Below the pieces are notes generated by a model. The model saw only the letters and a list, made by a program, of their open reading frames with translations. It ran no database searches and was not told the DNA's origin. Both the position numbers and the translations under genes were made by a program. A stretch of 52,489 nucleotides of DNA. Source: Bacilli bacterium. Lineage in GTDB: Bacteria; Bacillota_I; Bacilli_A; RF39; UBA660. This document shows positions 44,262-52,311 of the stretch, piece after piece. How positions within the stretch are numbered: the stretch's first letter is position 1; every line of letters starts with the position of its first letter. The stretch is taken from assembly GCA_017435465.1 (NCBI GenBank), contig JAFSEX010000051.1:1-52489 (forward strand). The letters run 5' to 3'.

Positions 44262-46489
44262 TATAAACTTTCGTGGAAAGTTCTTGAAATTACTTCTTCT
44301 TGTTGTTTTCTAGTTAATCTATTAAATCTAACAGCATAACCAGATACACGAATTGTAAGTAACGGATATTTATCTGGATTTTCCATTGCATCAATTAATG
44401 TTTCACGATCTAAAACGTTAACATTTAAATGATGTGCACCTTGTGAGAAATATCCATCCATTAAACTAACTAAATTTTTAACTCTGTCATCATTATCTTT
44501 ACCTAATGAATTAGGGATGATTGAGAATGTATTAGAAACACCATCTTTACAACAACAAGCATAATCTAATTTTGCAACTGAGTTTAATGAAGCTATAGCG
44601 CCATTTTCATCTCTACCATGCATTGGATTTGCTCCTGGTGCGAATGCTACTCCTTTTTTTCTACCATCAGGTGTTGCTCCTGTTTTTGTTCCATAAACAA
44701 CATTTGATGTGATTGTTAAAACTGACATTGTTGGTTCAGCATCTCTATATGTTTTATGACTAGATAATTCTTTAAACATTTTTTCTAACACTTCTTTAGC
44801 AATATTGTCTACTCTATCATCATCATTACCGTATTTTGGATAATCACCAATTACTTCAAAGTCAATAGCGATTCCATCTTCATTTCTAATTGGTTTAACT
44901 TTAGCATATTTAATTGCAGACAATGAATCAGCTACAACTGAAAGTCCTGCAACACCATATGCCATGTATCTATGAACATCAGTATCATGTAATGCCATTT
45001 GTCCTGCTTCGTATGCATATTTATCATGCATGTAATGAATAATGTTCATTGCATCTGAATAAATTTCAGCAACTTTTTCTAACATTTTGAAGTATGAAGC
45101 TTTAACTTTATCATAATCTAATACTTCATCCATCATAATATCAAACCCATCAATGACTTTTTGATTTTTCATTTCATCAATACCACCATTGATTGAATAT
45201 AATAATGATTTAGCTAAGTTACAACGAGCACCAAAGAATTGCATATCTTTTCCTACTCTCATTGCTGATACACAACAAGCAATTGCGTAATCATCACCAT
45301 AAATTGGTCTCATAACATCATCATTTTCATATTGAATTGAATCTGTTTTAATACTCATATTTGCACAATATTTTTTGAAATTTTCTGGTAATTTAGTACT
45401 CCATAATACTGTCATATTTGGTTCTGGTGCTGGATCAAGATTAGTTAGGGTATGTAAAATTCTATAAGAGGTTTTAGTGACCATAGAATTTCCATCTTCA
45501 TTAATACCACCGATTGAACATGTTACCCAAGTAGGATCTCCAGAGAATAGTTCATCATATTCTGGAGTTCTTAAATGACGAGCTAATCTTAATTTAATTA
45601 CAAATTGATCGATTAATTCTTGAATTTCTTCTTCAGTTATTTTACCTTCTTTTAAATCTCTTTCAAAGTAAATATCTAAGAATGCATCTACTCTACCAAG
45701 ACTCATAGCAGCCCCATTATTTTCTTTAATAGCTGCTAAATATCCAAAATACAACCATTGAACAGCTTCTTTTGAATCGCTAGCTGGTTTAGAAATATCA
45801 TATCCATATTTACTTGCCATATCTTTAATTTCTTTTAAGGCACGATATTGCATTGATAATTCTTCTCTTTTACGGATTAAGTCTTCTACCATTCTTCCTT
45901 TATAAACTTTATCCCATTCATTTTTCTTACATTCCATTAAGTAATCAATACCATATAATGCGATGCGTCTATAATCACCAATGATTCTTCCTCTACCATA
46001 AGCATCAGGAAGCCCAGTTAATAAACCTACATGACGAGCAACTCTAATATCGTCAGTATATGCATCAAATACGCCTTGATTATGTGTTTTTCTAAATTCA
46101 TTAAAGTATTTATCAACTTCAGGATTTAATTTATATCCATATGCATCAAGTTCACTATAAACCATACGGATTCCACCATATGGATTTACAATTCTTTTTA
46201 GTGGCGCATCAGTTTGAAGACCAACAATTACTTCATTATTTTTATCTATATATCCTGCTTCAAATGCATTTATTCCCGACATATGATCAACATCAATATC
46301 AAGAACATGTTTTTCCAATTCTTCTTTTAATAATTCGGAACATTTATCCCAAACATTTTTAGTTTTAGAAGAAATGCTTGATAAAAATGATTCATCATTA
46401 TTATACGATTTATAATTTGATTGAATGAAATCTTTAACATTAATTTCATTACACCATTTTCCTATATTAAAACCTCTCCATTGTTCCAT
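44261..46489 (-). CDS. pflB: Formate C-acetyltransferase (pyruvate formate-lyase)
   Basis: 742 residues. Active-site pair CCVSAMRVG near 400 and the C-terminal glycyl-radical loop [14 protein letters not shown]. It splits pyruvate with CoA to acetyl-CoA and formate, a marker of anaerobic fermentation. Extended -10 (TGTTATAAT, complement 46539-46544) about 50 bases upstream. Codon use is less AT-biased than its neighbours, in line with high expression. Confidence 0.97.
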   Translation of the reverse strand: MEQWRGFNIGKWCNEINVKDFIQSNYKSYNNDESFLSSISSKTKNVWDKCSELLKEELEKHVLDIDVDHMSGINAFEAGYIDKNNEVIVGLQTDAPLKRIVNPYGGIRMVYSELDAYGYKLNPEVDKYFNEFRKTHNQGVFDAYTDDIRVARHVGLLTGLPDAYGRGRIIGDYRRIALYGIDYLMECKKNEWDKVYKGRMVEDLIRKREELSMQYRALKEIKDMASKYGYDISKPASDSKEAVQWLYFGYLAAIKENNGAAMSLGRVDAFLDIYFERDLKEGKITEEEIQELIDQFVIKLRLARHLRTPEYDELFSGDPTWVTCSIGGINEDGNSMVTKTSYRILHTLTNLDPAPEPNMTVLWSTKLPENFKKYCANMSIKTDSIQYENDDVMRPIYGDDYAIACCVSAMRVGKDMQFFGARCNLAKSLLYSINGGIDEMKNQKVIDGFDIMMDEVLDYDKVKASYFKMLEKVAEIYSDAMNIIHYMHDKYAYEAGQMALHDTDVHRYMAYGVAGLSVVADSLSAIKYAKVKPIRNEDGIAIDFEVIGDYPKYGNDDDRVDNIAKEVLEKMFKELSSHKTYRDAEPTMSVLTITSNVVYGTKTGATPDGRKKGVAFAPGANPMHGRDENGAIASLNSVAKLDYACCCKDGVSNTFSIIPNSLGKDNDDRVKNLVSLMDGYFSQGAHHLNVNVLDRETLIDAMENPDKYPLLTIRVSGYAVRFNRLTRKQQEEVISRTFHESL

Positions 46490-46562
46490 TTTATTACTTC
46501 CTCTCTATATAAATTTTTCTAAAAAAACGCATTAGTTCATTATAACACAATTATTTCATCTT

Positions 46563-46592
46563 ATTTCAAAAAAGTAATGCATTTTTTGAAAT
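46563..46592. terminator. Terminator after holA
   Basis: ATTTCAAAAAA/TTTTTTGAAAT with an 8-base loop. On the minus strand an alternative pairs AAAAAATGCATTA with TAATGCGTTTTTT (to 46521) and encloses the pflB promoter. The two folds exclude each other. Confidence 0.45.
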
Positions 46593-46605
46593 TTTACTGA
46601 TAATT

Positions 46606-47565
46606 TTACATATTTAGAAAAAATAATTCTAACCCAATATTTTTATTTACTTTTCCACTTTTGATATCTATATCTAGGTTTGCTAAATCAACTAGATATT
46701 TTATTAATTTGTTTGTATCGATAGTCTTAGATTTTTCATGTGCCAATTTTATTCTATATGGATGAATACCTAATTTTTTCGCAATTTCACTCTCATTCAT
46801 ACCATCATTAATTAATAATTTAGTTTGTAAAATTAATCTAAATTGATTTGCTAACATAACTATTATTTTAGTTGGCTCTTCATCACTATTTTTCATTAAA
46901 TCTTCATAAATTTCAAATATTTTAACTTTATTATTTGATACTACACTATCAATTAAGTCAAATACATTATTATGAATATTTTTAGATATAATAGATTTTA
47001 CATCGTTATCAGTAATTATTCTTTCTTGTAATTTGTACATCATCAATTTATTTAGTTCATTATTAAGATTCATTAAATCATTACCAATATATTTTATTAT
47101 TAAATCTATACTACTATTATTAACTTTAAATCCGTTTTTTATTAATCTATTTTTAACATAGTCAAATAAATCATAATCACTAAGTTTATTGCAATTTATA
47201 ACTGTACATAATTTTTTCAATTCCTTGGATATTTTTTTTCTTTCATCAATATTTTTATTTAAAACTATAATTAATATTGATTCTGGATTTGGATTTTTTA
47301 AATATTCAAGTAATAAATCTGTATTATAATTATTATCTTTCTTTACTTCACTAGACAAAAATATTGAATTATCACTCATAACTATTTTTCTATTACCAAA
47401 CATATCATACATATTTAATTCTTCTACTAAAGTTTCAATTGTATTTTCTTCCATGTTATATTTTATTATAGAGTCTTCATTTATTTTTGATGCATTAATT
47501 ATCTTTTTTATATTTTCTTTTATTAAAAATAAATCTTCTCCATATATTAAGTAATTGTTATTCAT
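46606..47565 (-). CDS. holA: DNA polymerase III delta subunit
   Basis: 319 residues. YLIYGEDLFLIKENI start, MSDNSIFLSS, LNNELNKLMMYK, and the C-terminal collar helices (ANQFRLILQTKLL ... KLGIHPYRIKLA) match HolA, the clamp-loader arm. ATG chosen four bases after GGTGAT. Divergent from the DUF192 gene. Confidence 0.9.
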   Translation of the reverse strand: MNNNYLIYGEDLFLIKENIKKIINASKINEDSIIKYNMEENTIETLVEELNMYDMFGNRKIVMSDNSIFLSSEVKKDNNYNTDLLLEYLKNPNPESILIIVLNKNIDERKKISKELKKLCTVINCNKLSDYDLFDYVKNRLIKNGFKVNNSSIDLIIKYIGNDLMNLNNELNKLMMYKLQERIITDNDVKSIISKNIHNNVFDLIDSVVSNNKVKIFEIYEDLMKNSDEEPTKIIVMLANQFRLILQTKLLINDGMNESEIAKKLGIHPYRIKLAHEKSKTIDTNKLIKYLVDLANLDIDIKSGKVNKNIGLELFFLNM

Positions 47566-47612
47566 GTGTATCACCAACTCTTATATTAATATTATAACAA
47601 ATTATAAATTTA

Positions 47613-47640
47613 TTGACTATAATTTTTAGTATGATATTAT
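47613..47640 (+). promoter_or_regulatory. Promoter of the DUF192 gene
   Basis: TTGACT (47613-47618), 16-base spacer, TATTAT (47635-47640) with extended TGA. Leader about 10 bases. Confidence 0.6.
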
Positions 47641-47655
47641 ATAAATGGTGATAAC

Positions 47656-47973
47656 ATGTATTTATTATTAGATAATAAAAAAATTAAAATTAAAGATTGT
47701 GTAAAATTTAAGGATAGATTATTCGGTTTAATGTTTAAAAAAAACATATGCGAAGGTTTATTATTTAGAAAGTGTAATTCTATTCATACATTTTTTATGT
47801 TTGAAGATATTGATGTAATTGGTCTTGATAATAATGATATAGTTATAGGATACAAAAAGAGTTTAAAACCATATAAAATTTTCAAGATTAGAGGTGCAAA
47901 AAAAATAATAGAATTACCGTGTAAGTCTATTAATGAAGATATATTGAACAAAAAAATAATTTTTAAAAATTAA
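47656..47973 (+). CDS. DUF192 family protein
   Basis: 105 residues. The motifs RLFGLMFKKN, GLLFRKCNSIHTFFMFEDIDVIGLD and IIELPCKSI are the DUF192 fold. Many relatives have a signal peptide; this one has none, so it is cytoplasmic. The function of the family is not established. SD GGTGAT five bases upstream. Confidence 0.85.
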   Translation: MYLLLDNKKIKIKDCVKFKDRLFGLMFKKNICEGLLFRKCNSIHTFFMFEDIDVIGLDNNDIVIGYKKSLKPYKIFKIRGAKKIIELPCKSINEDILNKKIIFKN

Positions 47974-47984
47974 CATTAAGTTTA

Positions 47985-48013
47985 TTGTTTTAGAAACAAA
48001 TGTTTGGTATAAT
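47985..48013 (+). promoter_or_regulatory. Promoter of peptide gene B
   Basis: TTGTTT (47985-47990), 17-base spacer, TATAAT (48008-48013) with extended TGG. The spacer segment ACAAATGTTTG is identical in the promoter of locus C, at the same spacing. Confidence 0.7.
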
Positions 48014-48019
48014 TAATAT

Positions 48020-48237
48020 GGATACATTTGAAAATATCAGAGGTTTTCCCTTTCTTTAAAGAAAGGTGGTGGTATTATGAACAAAAGAGAAATAGCTTTA
48101 TATATCATAATTCTACTATTATTCTTTATAGTAATAGTTTTACTATTTAAATAATAAAAACATCTGATTTCAACAACTGTTGATTTCAGATGAATATCCA
48201 CGGGGATTACATCTGATTCAGCCAATCAAATGTATCC
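48020..48237. repeat. Inverted repeat enclosing peptide gene B
   Basis: GGATACATTTG (48020-48030) pairs perfectly with CAAATGTATCC (48227-48237), which is followed by a T-rich tract. The 5' arm starts at the predicted transcription start, so the mRNA closes end to end as at locus A. Confidence 0.8.
48077..48154 (+). CDS. 25-residue hydrophobic peptide B, type I toxin-like
   Basis: MNKREIALYIIILLLFFIVI then VLLFK: basic start, one hydrophobic helix, Lys end. The SD GGTGG is eight bases before the ATG, next to a perfect 18-bp palindrome (CCTTTCTTT/AAAGAAAGG, 48049-48066) that takes in its first bases. Promoter, end-to-end fold and antisense RNA match locus A. A longer minus-strand frame across this region has no SD and is a shadow. 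Toxicity is inferred. Confidence 0.65.
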   Translation: MNKREIALYIIILLLFFIVIVLLFK

Positions 48238-48265
48238 TTTTTTATTTTATTCAAGTTTCCTTGAC
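48152..48265 (-). ncRNA. Predicted antisense RNA of peptide locus B
   Basis: About 114 bases from the promoter at 48272-48300 to a terminator: arms CATCTGA-TT-TCAACA and partner at 48161-48192, with U5 on the minus strand. It ends at the peptide stop codon and covers the 3' untranslated part of the peptide mRNA. Confidence 0.6.
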
Positions 48266-48271
48266 GTATTC

Positions 48272-48300
48272 ATTATAACATAAAAATAATTTTTTAACAA
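48272..48300 (-). promoter_or_regulatory. Antisense promoter of peptide locus B
   Basis: Minus strand TTGTTA (complement 48295-48300), 17 bases, TATAAT (complement 48272-48277) with extended TGT, placed directly after the obg stop. Stronger than the sense promoter by consensus. Confidence 0.75.
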
Positions 48301-48304
48301 TATC

Positions 48305-49582
48305 TTACGCCTTAAGTTCAAATATATAATCTAATATTCTAACTGAATCTCCTTCTTGTGCCCCTAATTCATATAATTTATCATCGATACCCATTTTTCT
48401 AAGTTTATTTGAAAATCTTTTAATACTATCATCACTATTGAATTTTGTCATTCTAAATAGTTTTTCAATTTCATCTCCACTAACAACCCAAGTATCATCA
48501 CTATCTTTGGTAATTTTAAATGGTTGTTCTTTTTTAAATTTATATAGTACATGACTTTCAAATTTACTTTCTTCGTAAATAGGTTCAACTTCAATTTTAT
48601 CTAACATATCAGCTAGTTCAGTTAGAATTTCATCTATTCCATCTCTATATATCGCGCTCATTTCAAATACTTTAACTGAAGGTTCTAAACTTTTAAATTT
48701 TTCTAAATTTTCTTTAGCTCCTGGTATATCCATTTTATTTGCGATAACAATCATAGGTTTTTTACTAATTTTTTCGTTGAAGTCTTTTAATTCTTTATTA
48801 ATGATTAAATAATCTTCATGTGGGTCTCTACCTTCAAATCCACTCATATCTATTATGTGAGCAATTACTCTAGTTCTTTCAATATGTCTTAAAAATTGAT
48901 CACCTAAGCCTTCACCTAGAGATGCCCCTTCTATTAATCCAGGCATATCTGCAGCAACAAAACTTCTACCATCACGTGTTTTTACAACCCCTAAATTTGG
49001 AGATAAAGTTGTAAAATGATATGCAGCAATTTTAGGTTTTGATGCAGATATTACAGACAAGAATGTAGATTTACCAACACTTGGCATACCAACAAAGCCT
49101 ACGTCTGCTAAAAGTTTTAATTCAACTTTAATTTCTCTTTCTTCTCCAGGTTCACCATATTCACTTATTTCTGGTGCAGGATTAGCGTGAGTCGCAAAAG
49201 CTTTGTTTCCTCTACCACCTCTACCACCAGTTGCGATTATTGCTTCTTCTCCATGCTTAGTTAAATCTGCAACTATAAGATTAGTTCCAATATCTGTAAC
49301 TGTAGTACCAGGTGGAACTTTAATGATTACATCTTCTGCATTTTTACCATTACGTGTAGAACCTTCTCCGTGATTTCCTCTTTTTCCGCGAATTATTTTT
49401 TGATATCTTAAATCAATTAAAGTTCTAAGTCCTTCATCAACTTTAAATATTATATTACTACCTCTACCACCATTACCACCAGATGGTCCACCCATTGGAA
49501 TATACTTTTCTCTTCTAAAAGCAGTACATCCATCTCCACCATTTCCAGCAATAACTTTAAGGATAACTTCATCTATAAACAT
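48305..49582 (-). CDS. obg: Obg-family ribosome-associated GTPase
   Basis: 425 residues. Glycine-rich Obg fold about 1-158 (GGNGGRGSNI), GTPase about 160-330 (GMPSVGKSTFL, DMPGLIEGA, ANKMD), and a C-terminal OCT domain about 345-425. Acts in 50S assembly and stress signalling. ATG chosen with GGTGGTG upstream; TATAAT at complement 49600-49605. Confidence 0.95.
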   Translation of the reverse strand: MFIDEVILKVIAGNGGDGCTAFRREKYIPMGGPSGGNGGRGSNIIFKVDEGLRTLIDLRYQKIIRGKRGNHGEGSTRNGKNAEDVIIKVPPGTTVTDIGTNLIVADLTKHGEEAIIATGGRGGRGNKAFATHANPAPEISEYGEPGEEREIKVELKLLADVGFVGMPSVGKSTFLSVISASKPKIAAYHFTTLSPNLGVVKTRDGRSFVAADMPGLIEGASLGEGLGDQFLRHIERTRVIAHIIDMSGFEGRDPHEDYLIINKELKDFNEKISKKPMIVIANKMDIPGAKENLEKFKSLEPSVKVFEMSAIYRDGIDEILTELADMLDKIEVEPIYEESKFESHVLYKFKKEQPFKITKDSDDTWVVSGDEIEKLFRMTKFNSDDSIKRFSNKLRKMGIDDKLYELGAQEGDSVRILDYIFELKA

Positions 49583-49621
49583 ATATATCACCACCAACAA
49601 TTATATAATATTTTTAAAAAG

Positions 49622-49647
49622 AAAAATAGTAAAATTTACTATTTTTT
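49622..49647. terminator. Terminator of the 49639 gene
   Basis: AAAAATAGTAAA/TTTACTATTTTT with U-tracts both ways; the stop codon is in the stem. Confidence 0.65.
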
Positions 49648-50265
49648 TGCAAATAAAGGTACAGTTATTGATCCAACTATTATTAACATTATAGTTATTC
49701 CTAAAATATTTATTTTTAAGGGATTATTTTCAGCACTATCAACTATATCATTAGTTAATAAATAATCTGAACAATGTTCTAAATCTACTAAAACATATCC
49801 TTCTTCATCCACTTCATAACTATTTTTGTATTTTAAAACTTCTAAATCATCTTCATAATAATATAGATTAACTTCTTCACCAGGATTATATTTATCTTTT
49901 ACATATACTTTAACTTTTGTATTTTTAGGTAAATACCCATGATGATCAAAAGATAATATTTTTGTGGTTGTATCTAAATTATTTAATTCATTTAAAAATT
50001 TACTATTAAATTTTAAATCTAAATTTATTTTTTCCTTTTCATTCATTTCATTTTTATCAAAAATCCAAGAATAAATTAATTTATTATCTTTATTAGTATA
50101 ATTATATGTAATATATCTTACATCTTCAAATCTTTGTAATTGTTCATAACCAGGATTTTCAACTATTTTAATATCATTATCTGGTATATTTCGAATAAAT
50201 GAGATTAGTGCATATGAAAATGCAAAAATCATAATACTTATAAAACTTAGTTTTAAATATTTCAT
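49639..50265 (-). CDS. Exported membrane-anchored protein of unknown function
   Basis: 208 residues. N-terminal hydrophobic signal (about 5-24), an extracellular Asn/Asp/Lys-rich domain, and a C-terminal membrane helix (about 184-204) with tail AKK. The segment EEGYVLVDLEHCSDYLLTN resembles a short motif often found at the end of Gram-positive surface domains before the anchor. I cannot name it. Strong SD AAAGGAGG. It splits the usual rpmA-obg neighbourhood. Confidence 0.75.
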   Translation of the reverse strand: MKYLKLSFISIMIFAFSYALISFIRNIPDNDIKIVENPGYEQLQRFEDVRYITYNYTNKDNKLIYSWIFDKNEMNEKEKINLDLKFNSKFLNELNNLDTTTKILSFDHHGYLPKNTKVKVYVKDKYNPGEEVNLYYYEDDLEVLKYKNSYEVDEEGYVLVDLEHCSDYLLTNDIVDSAENNPLKINILGITIMLIIVGSITVPLFAKK

Positions 50266-50309
50266 ATTTTAACCTCCTTTATTCTAATAAAAGTTTATCA
50301 TTAAATAGA

Positions 50310-50338
50310 AAAAAAGACAATTGATAACTGTCTTTTTT
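50310..50338. terminator. Terminator of the rplU-prp-rpmA operon
   Basis: AAAAAAGACA/TGTCTTTTTT with a 9-base loop. Confidence 0.85.
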
Positions 50339-50356
50339 AAATATCTTTACTGTAAA

Positions 50357-50647
50357 TTAAATTGTTTCATAAACGCTTACTTGTTTTTTATCTTTTCCTT
50401 TGCGTTCATATTTAACATATCCATCTATTTTAGTAAATAATGTATGATCATTTCCCATACCAACATTTGTACCAGCATAGATTTTTGTACCACGTTGACG
50501 ATAAATTATACTACCAGCGCTAATAAATTCACCATCACTTGCTTTAGCTCCTAATCTTCTACCAGCAGAATCTCTACCGTTTGAAGAAGAACCTTTACCT
50601 TTTTTATGTGCAAATAATTGAATATTTAATTTCATTAATTGTGGCAT
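50357..50647 (-). CDS. rpmA: 50S ribosomal protein L27
   Basis: 96 residues. Core [22 protein letters not shown] is L27. The N-terminal extension [13 protein letters not shown] before HKKG is the Bacillota leader that must be removed by Prp. The start at 50647 is supported by GAGGAGGTG at the right distance. Confidence 0.97.
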   Translation of the reverse strand: MPQLMKLNIQLFAHKKGKGSSSNGRDSAGRRLGAKASDGEFISAGSIIYRQRGTKIYAGTNVGMGNDHTLFTKIDGYVKYERKGKDKKQVSVYETI

Positions 50648-50961
50648 ATAGACACCTCCTCTTTAATATTAATATATTTTTTATAATCTTTTTCTAAAGA
50701 ATTTAATAAGTCAATCATATTCTTAATTAGGCTATCAACAACATTATTATGGTTTAATATTTTAATATTTAAATAGCCATCATTTTCTTTATAATCTATC
50801 GCATCATTATATATATTTAAAATTCCATTAACTGTAGTAATTGCGATACTACTAACAGAAGCACATACTATATCTTTGCCATACTCATCATATAAAGAAT
50901 GTCCACTTATAGTTATATTTTCTATAAGTTCATTATTTTTTTTAATAATTACCTTAATCAT
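50635..50961 (-). CDS. prp: Ribosomal-processing cysteine protease Prp
   Basis: 108 residues. The catalytic pair is in [19 protein letters not shown] (His near 21, Cys near 33). It cleaves the L27 leader. Position between rplU and rpmA and a 13-base overlap with rpmA are diagnostic. Confidence 0.93.
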   Translation of the reverse strand: MIKVIIKKNNELIENITISGHSLYDEYGKDIVCASVSSIAITTVNGILNIYNDAIDYKENDGYLNIKILNHNNVVDSLIKNMIDLLNSLEKDYKKYINIKEEVSICHN

Positions 50962-50972
50962 TTTAACACCAA

Positions 50973-51272
50973 TTAAGCTTCAATTTTTGTAATTGTAATT
51001 TTTGTATATGGTTGTCTATGACCTTGAGTTCTACGGTATTTTTTCTTTGGTTTATATTTGTAAACAACAACTTTCTTTTGTTTACCATGTTTTTCAACTT
51101 TACCAGTTACTTTCGCACCTTTAACATAAGGTGTACCGATTTTTCCATCAACAGCCATAACAGTATCGAATACAACATCACTTAAAGCTTCAACATTTAA
51201 TTTTTCAACATAAATAACTGAACCTTCAGTAACATAGTATTGTTTACCACCTGTTTCAATAATTGCTTTCAT
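50973..51272 (-). CDS. rplU: 50S ribosomal protein L21
   Basis: 99 residues. [18 protein letters not shown] and [18 protein letters not shown] are L21. The ATG has AAAGGAGG upstream. An apparent longer frame reads into the leader RNA. Confidence 0.97.
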   Translation of the reverse strand: MKAIIETGGKQYYVTEGSVIYVEKLNVEALSDVVFDTVMAVDGKIGTPYVKGAKVTGKVEKHGKQKKVVVYKYKPKKKYRRTQGHRQPYTKITITKIEA

Positions 51273-51274
51273 AT

Positions 51275-51378
51275 TATACCTCCTTTTTTTGTTTCTAAGA
51301 CTCGCCATTAAGGTACATAATCATATGTTTTTTTAAACCTTTTCAGTGCGGTTGTAGAGTTAGAGGCCCTACAAACAT
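51275..51378 (-). ncRNA. L21 leader (ribosomal autoregulatory 5' UTR)
   Basis: About 100-base leader between promoter and rplU. On the minus strand it holds a TGTAG/CTACA stem with loop GGCCTCTAACT, an AACCGCAC...GGTT stem, and ATGGCGAGTCTTAG before the SD. These match my memory of the Bacillota L21 leader family. Presumably a ribosomal protein binds it to limit operon expression. Confidence 0.7.
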
Positions 51379-51383
51379 TAAAC

Positions 51384-51412
51384 ATTCTACCATAATCAAC
51401 GGGTTAAGTCAA
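51384..51412 (-). promoter_or_regulatory. Promoter of rplU-prp-rpmA
   Basis: Minus strand TTGACT (complement 51407-51412), 17 bases, TAGAAT (complement 51384-51389) with extended TGG. Confidence 0.75.
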
Positions 51413-51504
51413 ATTTTTTTATGATTTTTATTTAATAATGTTATCTTTTTATTTTATGTGTTTTAGGTTGTATATATGATTTTTTAAAAATTAGTTCAAA
51501 ATCA

Positions 51505-51533
51505 TTGTTTTGCGTACAAATGTTTGCTGTAAT
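51505..51533 (+). promoter_or_regulatory. Promoter of peptide gene C
   Basis: TTGTTT (51505-51510), 17-base spacer, TGTAAT (51528-51533). It shares ACAAATGTTTG at the same place as the promoter of locus B. Confidence 0.55.
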
Positions 51534-51594
51534 AAATTAAGAACATTTAATAAGTTGGGTGGAGCTAAACTTCTAAAAGAAGGGAGGCGATACA

Positions 51595-51678
51595 ATGAAC
51601 AAGAAGGATTTTTTAATTCTATCTCTAGTAATTATTATCTTCCTTTTATTATTATTACTATTTATAGTCCTAATATAA
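51595..51678 (+). CDS. 27-residue hydrophobic peptide C, type I toxin-like
   Basis: Starts MNKKDFLILSLVIIIF and stays hydrophobic to the end (FIVLI). Eight of the first ten residues match peptide A. SD GGGAGG lies about eight bases upstream, next to a CTTCT/AGAAG hairpin. The leader GAACATTTAATA-AGTTGGGTG is nearly the leader of locus A, and AGTTGGGTG (51553-51561) can pair with CACCTAACT (51687-51695) past the stop. A convincing antisense promoter was not found here, so this copy may be an orphan or be controlled in trans. Confidence 0.6.
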   Translation: MNKKDFLILSLVIIIFLLLLLLFIVLI

Positions 51679-51725
51679 AAGAGAATCACCTAACTCATCC
51701 ATAAACTATACCCATAAAAATAGAC

Positions 51726-51752
51726 AGATAGGAAAAAACACCTATCTTTTTT
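51726..51752 (+). terminator. Terminator of peptide gene C
   Basis: AGATAGG/CCTATCT with an 8-base loop and six T. Confidence 0.75.
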
Positions 51753-51786
51753 GATATAATAAAATATAAACATAGGAGGATTAAAT

Positions 51787-52311
51787 ATGGCAAAATTTAC
51801 AAACAAAAGAAAAAAAGAATTATTAGAAAATAAATATATTTTAACTTTTGCAAAAGACCATATCATTTATACTGAAACTTTTAGAAAAAAAGTTATATTA
51901 GAATTAAGTAATGGAAAAACAATATTACAAATATTTAAAGAATGTGGTTTTGATCCAAATGAAATTGGATTATCATCAATAAAGGCAAATAAACATAATT
52001 GGTCCAAAGAGTTTAAAATAATAGAAGAAAATGGAAAAAGAAAAGTTATAAGAATAAAAGGAGCCTATCCTATTTTAAATGATAATGGTAATATTAAATA
52101 TATTCCAGTTGAAGGTGGAAGTTTAGTAAACGATTATACTGAAATAGAAATTGAGGAACTAAAAAAGAATAAGTATGTAGAATTTGTAAGTAAGGATAAA
52201 ATTACATTTACGAAAGAATTTAAAATTCTATTCATTTCTGAATTTAATGTTAAAGTCAATATAAAAATGCACAAAAAGTTGAAAATAAAAATGTACAAAA
52301 AATTTAATTAA
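51787..52311 (+). pseudogene. IS3 OrfA-like HTH protein, interrupted by an IS21-like element
   Basis: SD AGGAGG and ATG are good. Native codons run to about 52247 (FTNKRKKELLENKYI ... KVILELSNGKTILQIFKECGF, a helix-turn-helix; then a second similar unit KNKYVEFVSKDKITFTKEFK). After ISEFN the frame enters insertion-sequence DNA and ends in KMHKKLKIKMYKKFN. The second domain is cut short. The family occurs beside IS3-type transposases, so this is a remnant of an older mobile element. Confidence 0.65.

Noticed and set aside
48037-48225. A 62-codon minus-strand frame across peptide locus B
   Set aside because: No SD, covers the antisense RNA and hairpins, and its codons are complements of structured RNA; better explained as a shadow.
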